DNA from: Lactobacillus selangorensis
Lineage (GTDB): Bacteria > Bacillota > Bacilli > Lactobacillales > Lactobacillaceae
Direction of reading: 5' to 3'
Assembly: GCF_001437205.1 (NCBI RefSeq)
Contig: NZ_JQAZ01000006.1
Span: forward strand, 1-64,000
DNA length: 64,000 bases
Numbering within the stretch: position 1 is the first letter of the stretch; each line of letters opens with the position of its first letter. Below, one piece after another: positions 34,242-42,443 of the stretch. The notes below the pieces were generated by a model. The model ran no database searches and was not told the DNA's origin. It saw only the letters and a program-made list of their open reading frames with translations. The translations under genes were made by a program, and so were the position numbers.

Positions 34242-34757
34242 ATGATTCGTACTTATCAGACAACCGACGCTGCCGCAGTGGAGCAGCTGTTGCGAGCAGC
34301 GTTCAGCGCCACACCGCATGGTTACGGCAATGAAGCCGAATTAGTTACAAAAATCCGACAAGATTCGCATTATCAAGCACAATTCGAGGTTGTGGCTACA
34401 ACAGATGCCGGCCAAATTGTCGGAATGGGGCTCTTGAGTCCCATCAAGGTTGGTTCAGTGGTTGGCCAATGTTTAGCGCCGCTGGCTGTTCTGCCAGCAT
34501 TTCAAAAAGAAGGGCTTGGAACGGCTCTTTTAACCGAACTCGAAAAACGAGCAGCTGCTGCACAAGTACCCTTTATCAGTATTCTCGGCTGGCCGGATTA
34601 TTACGCTCGTTTTGGTTATGTGCCAGCGAGCCGGTTCGATATCACGGCCCCATATGATGTGCCGGATGCCGCCTTTCGGGTCAAAGCGCTGCGCCCGGAT
34701 GGTTTGCATGGCGTCCATGGCGTTGTTCAGTATCTACGGGCGTTTGATGAAGTCTAA
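34242..34757 (+). CDS. GNAT-family N-acetyltransferase (YhbS-like)
   Basis: A 171-residue acetyltransferase. The acetyl-CoA loop is 'LAPLAVLPAFQKEGLGTALL' (R/Q-x-x-G-x-G/A variant), followed by 'ISILGWPDYYARFGYVPA', as in YhbS-type members. The substrate is unknown. SD GGAGGG precedes ATG 34242. Monocistronic, terminator directly after. Confidence 0.88.
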   Translation: MIRTYQTTDAAAVEQLLRAAFSATPHGYGNEAELVTKIRQDSHYQAQFEVVATTDAGQIVGMGLLSPIKVGSVVGQCLAPLAVLPAFQKEGLGTALLTELEKRAAAAQVPFISILGWPDYYARFGYVPASRFDITAPYDVPDAAFRVKALRPDGLHGVHGVVQYLRAFDEV

Positions 34758-34794
34758 AAGAAGCAGGTGACCATACGTCACCTGCTTCTTTTTT
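34756..34794. terminator. Bidirectional terminator
   Basis: AAAAGAAGCAGGTGAC pairs with GTCACCTGCTTCTTTT; between the GNAT gene and the convergent small gene. Confidence 0.85.
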
Positions 34795-34801
34795 AGACTT
34801 T

Positions 34802-34990
34802 CTACTTGCCGAAGAAACCTTTCAGTTTGTCAACGGCATCGGCTGTGCCGTCACCGCTAATAAGGTCTTTAGCTTTGTCATAATATTCACCGAGGTCGGC
34901 TTGATGGTCGGCTAAAAAGCTTTTGGCTTCGTCCATCTTGCCATCGCTGATCAAACCCTTCAGTTTGGCAATCAATTCATCCTGATCCAT
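34802..34990 (-). CDS. Small conserved protein, 62 residues
   Basis: A short, acidic, helical protein ('LIAKLKGLISDGKMDEAKSFLADH'), without membrane segment. AAAAGGAGTG precedes ATG 34990, a strong site. It lies 16 bases after the azoR-like gene and may be co-transcribed. No family known to me. Confidence 0.65.
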   Translation of the reverse strand: MDQDELIAKLKGLISDGKMDEAKSFLADHQADLGEYYDKAKDLISGDGTADAVDKLKGFFGK

Positions 34991-35006
34991 TTAAAAAACA
35001 CTCCTT

Positions 35007-35630
35007 TTAAAATGTCTTTGCGACTGTTTCAGCTTGTTGATTAGCGGCGTCCATGATTTCAGTTTCTTTATCGGGCGCATAATCGATTCCGTCGATTTCG
35101 ATTTGCTGGAAAGCAGTCACACCATAAATGCTGAACATCCGTTTGACGTATTGGCTGCCGATATCTTGTTCATGGTAAGTGCCGCCGGCGGATTGAATGT
35201 GCAGGGCCTTCTTATCAGGCTGTAAACCGATCGGCTTGCCATCCGGCGAGTACTTGAAACTCTTGCCAGCAACACACGTCGTATCGAACCAAGCCTTCAA
35301 ACGAGTCGGAATATTCTGGTTCCACAGCGGGTTGGCCACAATCACTTTGTCGGCATCCAGAAATTGTTGTGTGAATTCATTGAAACGATTGATTTTTTTC
35401 TTCTGATCATCGCTTAAGGACTCGAAGGCAGTTCCGCCACGCAAGGCCGCCCAGCCATTCAGCATATCGGCGTCGATTTCCGGCAGATATTCGTCGTATA
35501 GTTTTTCAGTCTCGATCTCATCATCGGGATGCAGATCTGTATAGGCTTTCATAAAAGTATCTAAAACGGTTAATGTATGTGAGTGGGCAGCATCTAAGGG
35601 ATGTGCATCGATCACTAAAACTTTACTCAT
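35007..35630 (-). CDS. azoR: FMN-dependent NADH-azoreductase
   Basis: A 207-residue flavodoxin-like reductase: 'VLVIDAHPLDAAHSHT' (FMN phosphate loop), 'IVANPLWNQNIPTRLKAWFD' (the family's NPMWNFxxPxxLKxW motif) and 'QSAGGTY'. It reduces quinones, azo and nitro compounds with NADH. Divergence from Cys-rich members gives no reason for doubt. SD GGAGG lies before ATG 35630. Between a GlcU-like transporter and a small protein gene. Confidence 0.88.
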   Translation of the reverse strand: MSKVLVIDAHPLDAAHSHTLTVLDTFMKAYTDLHPDDEIETEKLYDEYLPEIDADMLNGWAALRGGTAFESLSDDQKKKINRFNEFTQQFLDADKVIVANPLWNQNIPTRLKAWFDTTCVAGKSFKYSPDGKPIGLQPDKKALHIQSAGGTYHEQDIGSQYVKRMFSIYGVTAFQQIEIDGIDYAPDKETEIMDAANQQAETVAKTF

Positions 35631-35648
35631 CGTAAATCCTCCTATTCA

Positions 35649-36509
35649 TTATAAGAAAGCAGTGGCAACACTACCAATAACGATAAGCACTAATCCGCTC
35701 AATGTAAAGACTAATTCACGGTGCGACTTGTGTTCATGCAAGATTAGAATGCTGCCTAACGTTGCAATGACAACGTTCAGCTGGGTAATGACGTAGGCCG
35801 TAGCGACCCCATTTTCCTTGGCCGAGAAAATGTAGGCGAGGGCGGAAACCCCAAAGACGAGTCCGACCGAAACACTCTGCCAGCTTTCCTTTTGACGGAA
35901 AGCTTGACCTTGCCGTGAAATGAGCACATAAATGAGTGCTCCTAAAAGAATTCCTAACATTTGCGGGAAGAAAATCTCAAGTGAAGAAGATTTGACCATC
36001 TTGGGCAGGGCACTATAGACCCAATAACCGATTGTGGTAGGCACTAAAACGGCGAGTCCGGCGAGAATACTCTGATCTTCCTTGGCTTTGCCATCTGATT
36101 TATCCTTAACAGTGGTCATGGTGACCCCGATGATGATCAGGACAATCGCAAACGCACCGATCCACTTGGCAAAGGTACCTTGCCATTCCCCAAAAATCAG
36201 GACCCCAATCAGCGAAGTCCCGATGACTTGCAGGCCGGTGGTGATTGGCATCGTATTGGCCACACTCATTTTTGTATAGGAAATATACTGACCGACTTGA
36301 CCGATGACCCAAAAGAGGCCGGACAGAAGACTGAGCCAGAATGCCATTCCAGAGGTCGTTCCGCTCATCATTAAAATAATGAGACCGACGATGAAGGCCC
36401 CAATACCAGTCCCAAGAATTTGATTGGACGGTTTGCCGCCGATTTTCCCAACGATGAGGGGCTGGATCCCCCAGCCGATCGCTGGAATGATTGCAATAAG
36501 ATATTTCAT
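35649..36509 (-). CDS. GlcU/RhaT-family sugar (glucose) uptake protein
   Basis: A 286-residue transporter with ten membrane segments of the glucose/ribose porter (GRP) family: 'IPAIGWGIQPLIVGKIGGKPSNQILGT', 'GLFWVIGQVGQYISYTKM', 'LGSILILHEH'. PTS-independent, proton-linked uptake of glucose or ribose is known for the family. Start 36509 has AAAGGAAGGG 9 bases upstream; the longer frame to 36560 has no SD. 18 bases before the azoR-like gene. Confidence 0.85.
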   Translation of the reverse strand: MKYLIAIIPAIGWGIQPLIVGKIGGKPSNQILGTGIGAFIVGLIILMMSGTTSGMAFWLSLLSGLFWVIGQVGQYISYTKMSVANTMPITTGLQVIGTSLIGVLIFGEWQGTFAKWIGAFAIVLIIIGVTMTTVKDKSDGKAKEDQSILAGLAVLVPTTIGYWVYSALPKMVKSSSLEIFFPQMLGILLGALIYVLISRQGQAFRQKESWQSVSVGLVFGVSALAYIFSAKENGVATAYVITQLNVVIATLGSILILHEHKSHRELVFTLSGLVLIVIGSVATAFL

Positions 36510-36579
36510 GGTGCACCCTTCCTTTCGCATGGAAATGTTTTCACCTCTAGAATAGCGCAACTGGACGTCCGAGACTTAA

Positions 36580-36597
36580 AATTAGACCTATCTAATT
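36580..36597. promoter_or_regulatory. Inverted repeat between the GlcU-like and NAD(P)-binding genes
   Basis: AATTAGA-CCTA-TCTAATT, perfect 7-bp arms, in the divergent promoter region. Candidate operator; no regulator gene is adjacent. Confidence 0.4.
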
Positions 36598-36620
36598 GCA
36601 TTTTGGCGCCGAATGGCTTA

Positions 36621-36635
36621 CGTTCATCTTGAACG
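36621..36635. promoter_or_regulatory. Second inverted repeat in the same divergent region
   Basis: CGTTCA-TCT-TGAACG, perfect 6-bp arms, 26 bases before ATG 36661. Confidence 0.35.
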
Positions 36636-36660
36636 AATTTTTTTAAGGAGGAATCTGCTG

Positions 36661-37320
36661 ATGAAGATTATGATTATTGGTGCGACCGGTATGGCTGGTT
36701 CGGCGGTAACTGCCGAAGCCGCACGTCGGGGACACGAAGTAACTGCGATTGCCCGTTCGCAGCAGCATCTAGCCCAATTACAAAATGAATTTCCGACGAT
36801 TCATGTTTTAGCGAAGGATGCTTTTGATCTGACAACTGATGATTTAGCTGGTGCGCAGGTCATTGTCGATGCATTTGCGGCCGGTCCATCAGAGGCAGGA
36901 CAGCACGTCGACTTAGCGAAGAAGCTGGTCAAAATGTATGCCGATACAACCACACCTCGTTTGTTCTTCATTTTAGGCGCTGGCAGCCTTAAGACTGGCG
37001 ACGACAAGCACCTGTTCGTGGACGATATTGCCCAGGATCCGAAGAGCGACGCCTTTATTGCGATTCCAAAGGCACAGCTTGAAGAATTACATTACTTGCA
37101 AGGGGTTAAGGACGTCAACTGGGTCGGTGTGTCACCATCTGCCGATTTCCACAAAGGTGTTGAAACCGACTATACAACCGGTACCGACGAATTGCTGGTC
37201 AGTCCGGACGGCCATTCGGTAACTACTTCCGGTACGATGGGCGTGGCGATTCTGAATGAAATCGAAAAACCGCAGCATCATCAAGCTCGTTTCACCGTTG
37301 CCGATCGGGACCAGGATTAA
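36661..37320 (+). CDS. NAD(P)-binding atypical SDR (YwnB-like)
   Basis: A 219-residue Rossmann protein beginning 'MKIMIIGATGMAGSAVTAEA' (GxxGxxG). 'ARSQQHLAQL', 'DAFAAGPSEAGQHVDLAKKLV' and 'NWVGVSPSADF' fit the NmrA/YwnB group, which may be reductases or redox sensors. The start at 36661 has AAGGAGG 8 bases upstream. Monocistronic; ends at a bidirectional hairpin. Confidence 0.85.
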   Translation: MKIMIIGATGMAGSAVTAEAARRGHEVTAIARSQQHLAQLQNEFPTIHVLAKDAFDLTTDDLAGAQVIVDAFAAGPSEAGQHVDLAKKLVKMYADTTTPRLFFILGAGSLKTGDDKHLFVDDIAQDPKSDAFIAIPKAQLEELHYLQGVKDVNWVGVSPSADFHKGVETDYTTGTDELLVSPDGHSVTTSGTMGVAILNEIEKPQHHQARFTVADRDQD

Positions 37321-37325
37321 GGATT

Positions 37326-37364
37326 AAAAAAGACGGATTTCACACTGTGAAATCCGTCTTTTTT
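37326..37364. terminator. Bidirectional terminator
   Basis: A stem of about 19 bp (AAAAAAGACGGATTTCACA) with A- and T-runs, between convergent genes. Confidence 0.9.
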
Positions 37365-39718
37365 GATGCATGTTGTTCCCAAAATTCGGCCAGAGTTGTC
37401 TTCAAACGACTCAGAGTCGGGATACGCTGGTAATGATCCCAATGGGCCGGAAAAAGGCTGGTATAACGGGGACTGGCGAAACGCTGGTCGAGCAGGAGAA
37501 CGACGCCGACATCGGTCGCACTGCGAATAACACGGCCGGCTGCCTGCAGAACATTATTCAGGCCGGGCAGCTGGTAGGCGTATTCGAAGCCGTGATGGTT
37601 TGTTTTATCAAAATAATTCCGAACGAGGTCGGTTTCAACGTTCAGGCCAGGGAGTCCGACGCTAACAACGGCGGCACCGCTGAGCCGGGTGCCTTTGAGG
37701 TCGATTCCTTCCGCAAAAATACCGCCTAAAACAGCAAAGCCGACGAGCGTGGCGTCTGGCTCGGCCTGAAACTGTTCCAGAAAAGCGGTTCTAGCCGCAG
37801 CGTCCATCCCCGTTTCCTGCCGGGCCACCTTGACGTCTGGAAATTGGACGGTAAACGCCGTATACACTTTGTCGAGGTAGGTATAGGAAGGAAAGAAAAA
37901 TAAATAATTGCCCTGGTGGCTCTGAACGAGTGCAGCCAAACTGAGGACAATCGCCTGCAGGTTGCTGGCCCGCTGCTTGTAGGTCGTCTGGATGTACTGG
38001 GTGATTAAAATCGCCTGATTTTGCGCTGGAAACGGAGAAGGCAGCCGGAATGATAGGGCATCTTCCTTGCAGCCCAACGTTTCTTCATAGTAGTGCATCG
38101 GCGTCAGTGTCGCCGAAAAGAAGACCGCCCCGCCGCCCAGTGACAAGGACTGGTCTAAAAATTCGCTGGGGTCAAGACAAAGCTGTTTGACGATTACATT
38201 GTGCGGCTGACGGATGGTGTGGGTCCGAAACGTTTCATCATAAAGGTCGCTGATGCGTAAATAGGCACTCGCCGTCAGAAAATAATCAAGCACACTCTTG
38301 GTGAAGGGGTCGTTTTCCCGTTCTGGCAGCCAGTCCCGCACAAAGTCGGTCCATTTGCCGACGGCGGTGTTAAAAGAATCAAGGGGCGCTTCAGCAACCG
38401 CTTCGTAAACATCATGGGCTTGCAGCGTTTTTTTGACGGCATTGAAGGCACGTTTCAAAGTCCGCATTTTTTTGAGCAGCTGCTGGACACCCGGCTCATC
38501 GATGTCACGAGCCGTTTTAATCAGCTCATCCAGCGGGCCGCTTTCAAGTGCGGCCGAATACATCGCTCTGGAACGATTGACCAGATTGTGGGCTTCATCA
38601 ATCAAAAAAAAGTTGTCCGGGTCGGGTTCGCTGAAGAAGCGCTGCAGATAAACCAGCGGGTCGAACAAATAATTGTAATCGCAAATAATAACATCACAAA
38701 ATAAACTGGCATCTAATGAAAATTCGAACGGATCGAGGGTGTATTGCTGCGCATATTGCTCAACTACGTCACGGGTGATGCGATTTTCATGAGTCAGCAT
38801 GTCCTTAATCGCTGGTCGCAACCGGTCATAGTAGCCGACCATATAGGGATTCTCAGCCGGCGTCAGGTCGGCTTCCTCTGGAAACTGGATTTTATCTCGA
38901 GCCGTAAGGGTGATGCTCTTTACCTGAAGGTCCTGCTGGCCCATCAGTTCTAATGCCATCTCCGCAACGCGACGAGTACTTTGTTTGGCCGTTAAATAAA
39001 AAAGCCGTTGAATCTTGTTCTCACCGATAGCTTTAATGGCAGGAAACAGGGTCGAAATCGTTTTGCCGGTTCCGGTCGGTGCTTCCACAAAGAGGCGTGA
39101 CTGCGTCAAAATTGTTTTATAAACAGCGATAGCAAGCTCACGCTGGTGCGGCCGATAGGCATGAAATGGAAAATCAAGCTGGTGAATCGAATCATCCCGT
39201 TTTTGGACGAGATCCTGTTTGAAGACGAGCCACGACTCGAATTCTTTGATGAGGCGGTCGAAAAATGCGGCCGCTTCCTTTCGGGTGTAGGTGTGCTGGG
39301 TACGGGTAATCTGATCGGTCGTTGTCTGGTAATAGGTCAGCTGCAGGGTGACCTGGTCAAGATCCTCTTTTTCCATCAGCAGGTGACCATAGACTTGAAC
39401 TTGCCCCCAATAGAGGGTCAGGGTGCTGTCTGGCAGGTCTTCAAACGCCGGTGCGGATGTTTTGATTTCTTCGATCGTTGTCTCGTTAGCCGTCGTGATG
39501 ACCCCATCGGCCCGTCCGTTGATGAGATAATCTTGGTGGCAGAGGGTAACTGGCTGTTCGAGGTAAACTTCCTTTTGATAATCGGCGCCGCCCTGTTTTT
39601 GGAGCATGTGATGGATGCGTGTGCCTTGCTGGGCCGTATTGCTGCTGTTTGAACTGCCACCCAAATCGCCGCTACGCAAAATAAATTCAACTAATTGCCG
39701 GACACCGACCTTTTTCAC
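37340..39718 (-). CDS. Nuclease-helicase fusion: PD-(D/E)XK plus XPD/DinG-type helicase
   Basis: A 792-residue protein. Residues 1-170 are a Cas4/RecB-like nuclease ('NGRADGV' near 67-73, 'IEEIKTS' near 82-88). The rest is an SF2 helicase: Walker A 'EAPTGTGKT' (212-220), 'DEAH' (374-377) and C-terminal 'AAGRVIRS'. The four Fe-S cysteines normally found between Walker A and DEAH are absent: the region reads 'DKIQFPEEADLTPAENPYMVGYYDR' and 'TLDPFEFSLD'. The nuclease's C-terminal cysteine cluster is missing too. GTG start at 39718 with AAGG upstream. A LexA-like box overlaps the promoter, so a DNA-repair role is likely. Confidence 0.85.
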   Translation of the reverse strand: MKKVGVRQLVEFILRSGDLGGSSNSSNTAQQGTRIHHMLQKQGGADYQKEVYLEQPVTLCHQDYLINGRADGVITTANETTIEEIKTSAPAFEDLPDSTLTLYWGQVQVYGHLLMEKEDLDQVTLQLTYYQTTTDQITRTQHTYTRKEAAAFFDRLIKEFESWLVFKQDLVQKRDDSIHQLDFPFHAYRPHQRELAIAVYKTILTQSRLFVEAPTGTGKTISTLFPAIKAIGENKIQRLFYLTAKQSTRRVAEMALELMGQQDLQVKSITLTARDKIQFPEEADLTPAENPYMVGYYDRLRPAIKDMLTHENRITRDVVEQYAQQYTLDPFEFSLDASLFCDVIICDYNYLFDPLVYLQRFFSEPDPDNFFLIDEAHNLVNRSRAMYSAALESGPLDELIKTARDIDEPGVQQLLKKMRTLKRAFNAVKKTLQAHDVYEAVAEAPLDSFNTAVGKWTDFVRDWLPERENDPFTKSVLDYFLTASAYLRISDLYDETFRTHTIRQPHNVIVKQLCLDPSEFLDQSLSLGGGAVFFSATLTPMHYYEETLGCKEDALSFRLPSPFPAQNQAILITQYIQTTYKQRASNLQAIVLSLAALVQSHQGNYLFFFPSYTYLDKVYTAFTVQFPDVKVARQETGMDAAARTAFLEQFQAEPDATLVGFAVLGGIFAEGIDLKGTRLSGAAVVSVGLPGLNVETDLVRNYFDKTNHHGFEYAYQLPGLNNVLQAAGRVIRSATDVGVVLLLDQRFASPRYTSLFPAHWDHYQRIPTLSRLKTTLAEFWEQHASKKTDFTV

Positions 39719-39755
39719 ACCGTTCGCCTTCTTTCATTTTTCCCAAGTTTATCTA

Positions 39756-39785
39756 TTATAAAACATTTATCAAACGTTTGTTCCC
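39756..39785 (-). promoter_or_regulatory. Promoter of the nuclease-helicase gene with LexA-like box
   Basis: Minus-strand TATAAT (39756-39761). GGAACAAACGTTTG (plus 39772-39785) fits the Gram-positive LexA/DinR consensus CGAACRNRYGTTYC at 12 of 14 positions and covers the -35. Confidence 0.5.
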
Positions 39786-39949
39786 AAAAAGAGAAATTTT
39801 CTCATTTAATGAATTGGTATAGCACTCCTAAAGTTTGTGAAGTTTGTGAATTTGTTCCTACAAAAAAACGTGTAACCACTGATAGCTTAGCTAAAAATAG
39901 ATAGTTAAATATTGAGCAAAGTCTGTACATTTGCCCTGAAAACATGGTA

Positions 39950-39955
39950 ATATAA
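39950..39955 (+). promoter_or_regulatory. -10 element of the Spx-like gene
   Basis: TATAAT in 'GGTAATATAATAGCG' upstream of the gene at 40107, with a weak -35 (ATTTGC, about 16 bases before). It implies a 5' leader of about 145 bases, in which I see no clear riboswitch. The rest of 39786-39940 shows only tandem copies of AGTTTGTGA near 39835-39855. Confidence 0.45.
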
Positions 39956-40106
39956 TAGCGAAGGTTTGATGAAAGATTCATGTGAAACAGTTTTAATTGA
40001 AATAATCGCGATCACTAATGGCGGCCACCTAATTTTGTGAAAAGACATTGAGGAGTTTACGGAGATCGTGCATAACGGCCGTAATCAATGAAAGGGGCTC
40101 ATATTC

Positions 40107-40505
40107 ATGATCCAATTATTTGTTTCTTCTAGTAATGCATCCAATCGTAAGGCACGCAGATGGCTTCAGGAAAATCATCTTCCGTATCAGGAACGGAATA
40201 TTTTCTCGAAACCTTTGTCGAAAGCTGAATTGAAAAAGTTACTGTGCCGCACCGAAAACGGGACGGAGGATATTATTGCGACGCATTCAAACGCCTATCA
40301 AGCATTGACCTGTAATTTAGAGGATCTTTCGCTGGATAAACTGCTCGATCTGCTTGTTCAAGAGCCGCATCTCTTGAAACGGCCGATTATTTTTGATGAT
40401 AAACGTTTGGAAGTCGGTTTTAATGAGGAAGAAGTCCGTCGTTTCCTGCCACGTGAAGTACGAATGTTGGAGTTTCAGGAAGCAGAACGCCTGATTGATC
40501 GTTAG
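40107..40505 (+). CDS. Spx-family regulator lacking the CxxC redox switch
   Basis: A 132-residue ArsC/Spx-fold protein. In Spx, Cys10-x-x-Cys13 near the N-terminus is the disulfide switch; here the same positions are Asn10 and Asn13 ('VSSSNASNRKARRWL'), while the following 'RKAR.WL' and the later 'RPIIFDDKRLEVGFNEEEVRRFLP' are kept. Spx binds the RNA polymerase alpha C-terminal domain and redirects transcription under thiol stress. This paralog could not sense thiol oxidation that way. AAAGGGG precedes ATG 40107. Monocistronic with a long leader. Confidence 0.88.
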   Translation: MIQLFVSSSNASNRKARRWLQENHLPYQERNIFSKPLSKAELKKLLCRTENGTEDIIATHSNAYQALTCNLEDLSLDKLLDLLVQEPHLLKRPIIFDDKRLEVGFNEEEVRRFLPREVRMLEFQEAERLIDR

Positions 40506-40547
40506 ATCGGTCGTAAACGGTCTGCTGGGAGGATTTAGATCGTTTGA

Positions 40548-40596
40548 AGGGTTTGAGATCAAAAATGGTTCCTTTTGGGCTCAAACTCTCTTTTTT
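40548..40596 (+). terminator. Terminator after the Spx-like gene
   Basis: AGGGTTTGAG pairs with CTCAAACTCT, followed by T6. Confidence 0.65.
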
Positions 40597-40657
40597 GGCG
40601 AGTGCGGTAAGTTGCCAAAAAATAACAAAAAAGTTACATATTTTTTCTGAAAAGGGG

Positions 40658-40685
40658 TAGACATTCTTTTTATTCTCGGTATAAT
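40658..40685 (+). promoter_or_regulatory. Promoter upstream of the lysozyme gene
   Basis: TAGACA (40658-40663), 16 bases, TATAAT (40680-40685). Confidence 0.65.
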
Positions 40686-40720
40686 AGAAACAATTAAATA
40701 ACAAAACTACTTTTTGATCA

Positions 40721-40772
40721 CGTCCGGCTGGGGATTTATTCTTGCAATAAAATAACGCCGGACGCTTTTTTT
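40721..40772 (+). terminator. Terminator-like hairpin inside the lysozyme leader
   Basis: CGTCCGGC pairs with GCCGGACG, the loop holds a smaller TTATT/AATAA stem, and seven T follow directly. It sits between the promoter (TSS near 40692) and the ribosome site at 40773, so it should abort transcription unless something prevents it. Confidence 0.6.
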
Positions 40773-40783
40773 AAGGAGGATGA

Positions 40784-41530
40784 GTGTTTATCGAGTATAA
40801 AAAATCATTGCACATTATCATTAGAATTGCACTTGCCATGTTGTTTCTGCTGACTACGAGTCTGGGGACTTCAGAAGCAACCCCGAAAGCCAAACGAGCG
40901 GCGACGAAGACTGAAACGGCGCGTGTCGTTGATCAGCGGCCGCAAACCGGTCAAGTAATCGACGTTTCGCAATGGCAGGGGGATATTGATTGGCAAAAAG
41001 TCAATCAGCAGGTCGACTTAGCGATTATTCGAACGCAGTACGGTTCTGAAGCCAATGAGGCCAGTTATCGTCTTGACACGAAGAAGGACGAATATTATCA
41101 AGCCGCCAAGCAGAATAAGCTACCGTTTGCCAGTTATGCCTTCTCACAATTTACGAGTGTCGAAGGAGCGAAACAGGCGGCCGACAGTTTCTATGCTCAT
41201 GCCGACAAACAATCGAAATTCTATGTGTTAGATGATGAAGATCATGTTGGGGACGCTTCAGAACAGGTGTATATCAACGCCTGGCTTGCCCGTATGCGTC
41301 AATTGACCAAGAAAAAGATCGTTCTGTACACGTATAGCAGCTATTTAAAGGAAAATCAGCTTGACGCCAGCCAATTTGATGGGACCTGGATCGCTGATTA
41401 TAGCGCCAACCAGCCGCAAAATTCCGATTTATGGCAGTATACGAGTCAGGGTCATGTCGACGGAATCAATGGGGACGTCGATATCAGTAAGACCACTTCT
41501 GACCAGATTTACAACTGGATTAAGTCATAG
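40784..41530 (+). CDS. Secreted GH25 lysozyme (muramidase)
   Basis: A 248-residue protein with an N-terminal signal sequence (about 8-32, cleavage perhaps after 'TSEA') and a GH25 domain: 'QVIDVSQWQGDIDWQKV' (Asp), 'AIIRTQYG', 'FYVLDDED' (the DxE catalytic pair), 'DLWQYTSQGHVDGINGDVDIS'. It cuts the MurNAc-GlcNAc bond of peptidoglycan. The start appears to be GTG 40784, unusually close (4 bases) to AAGGAGG; an overlapping ATG two bases earlier encodes only six residues. A terminator-like hairpin precedes the ribosome site. Confidence 0.88.
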   Translation: MFIEYKKSLHIIIRIALAMLFLLTTSLGTSEATPKAKRAATKTETARVVDQRPQTGQVIDVSQWQGDIDWQKVNQQVDLAIIRTQYGSEANEASYRLDTKKDEYYQAAKQNKLPFASYAFSQFTSVEGAKQAADSFYAHADKQSKFYVLDDEDHVGDASEQVYINAWLARMRQLTKKKIVLYTYSSYLKENQLDASQFDGTWIADYSANQPQNSDLWQYTSQGHVDGINGDVDISKTTSDQIYNWIKS

Positions 41531-41538
41531 GCAATTGT

Positions 41539-41586
41539 AAAAGGAGTGTTTCAAACGTCGTTTCGACGCTTGGAACACTCCTTTTT
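41539..41586 (+). terminator. Terminator after the lysozyme gene
   Basis: AAAAGGAGTGTT pairs with AACACTCCTTTT, with an inner CGTCG/CGACG stem. Confidence 0.8.
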
Positions 41587-41640
41587 GTTTTCCGGAGGGG
41601 TTTAGGGTAAGATAAATAAAACGGATAAAGGAGCCTGACC

Positions 41641-42327
41641 ATGGAATTAACGGTACAACAATATTTAGATGCGGTGCAAAACCAGGATTATGATCACCAA
41701 GAGTGGCACGTTTCGCCGGAACATCTGGCTGAAAAAGGCCTGCCGACCTATACGCATGAGCTGTACGACCGTTTGCGCAAGGATCTCGGCGACAATCGGC
41801 TCGCTCAGCTGCAGCTGACTGTCGATTACCCCGATCGGCCGGCAACGTTTACTTTGGAAACGGGGATTATCAATCTGCCGCTGCGGTATGCGACCAAAAT
41901 TGGGCAGTTCTTCCAATCCGAAGACGAGACCGTTCCAGTGCGGCTCTATCTGATCGTTGAATCTGAGGATATTAACGTCACTGGACTCCGTATCGACGAA
42001 ATGACAACGACGGACGATTATTTGAAGCAGTTTACGGAAACAAATGCGGACATCAACGATGCGATTTTCGAAAAGAATGATTTTTTGCAGTTAGAGGCGC
42101 AAAAGCCGCATGAAGAGCCTGTCCCAGAAGCTGTTGCCAAGAAGGCACCGGCTAAGCAGACCACGACTCGCAAGACGACTGCCAAAAAGAAAACCACGAC
42201 GACGCGTAAGAAAGCGACAACCACTCGCAAACGGACGACCACCCGTAAAACGGCGGCCGCTAAGAAACCAGCCGCCAAAAAGACGACGACACGCCGCAAA
42301 ACGACCACTAAGAAAACGACGAAATAA
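41641..42327 (+). CDS. Protein with histone-H1-like basic tail
   Basis: A 228-residue protein. Residues 1-150 are an acidic soluble domain I do not recognise ('MELTVQQYLDAVQNQDYDHQEW', 'RLYLIVESEDINVTGLRIDEM'). Residues about 165-228 are almost only Lys, Arg, Thr and Ala, with 'AAKKPAAKK' and 'TTTRKTT' repeats, like H1/AlgP/HctB-type nucleoid proteins. The tail would bind DNA or RNA, or anionic wall polymers if exported (no signal peptide is seen). AAGGAG lies 7 bases before ATG 41641. Monocistronic. Confidence 0.75.
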   Translation: MELTVQQYLDAVQNQDYDHQEWHVSPEHLAEKGLPTYTHELYDRLRKDLGDNRLAQLQLTVDYPDRPATFTLETGIINLPLRYATKIGQFFQSEDETVPVRLYLIVESEDINVTGLRIDEMTTTDDYLKQFTETNADINDAIFEKNDFLQLEAQKPHEEPVPEAVAKKAPAKQTTTRKTTAKKKTTTTRKKATTTRKRTTTRKTAAAKKPAAKKTTTRRKTTTKKTTK

Positions 42328-42365
42328 CAAAGAGCGCATAGCAGGTTTATATGGTTCAAACAAAA

Positions 42366-42415
42366 ATGACTCTTTAAATGCAAAAATTGCATTTAAAGAG
42401 TCATTTTTTGTGAAA
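42366..42415. terminator. Bidirectional terminator
   Basis: ATGACTCTTTAAATGCAA pairs perfectly with its reverse complement (18 bp) across AAA; T6 follows. Confidence 0.85.
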
Positions 42416-42443
42416 GAGATACTTTTGTCACGGCTTTTTTATT

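Noticed and set aside
39969-40040. Leader peptide (23 codons, MKDSCETVLIEI...) before the Spx-like gene
   Set aside because: The ribosome site (AAGG) is short and close, and there is no codon bias or attenuator to support it.
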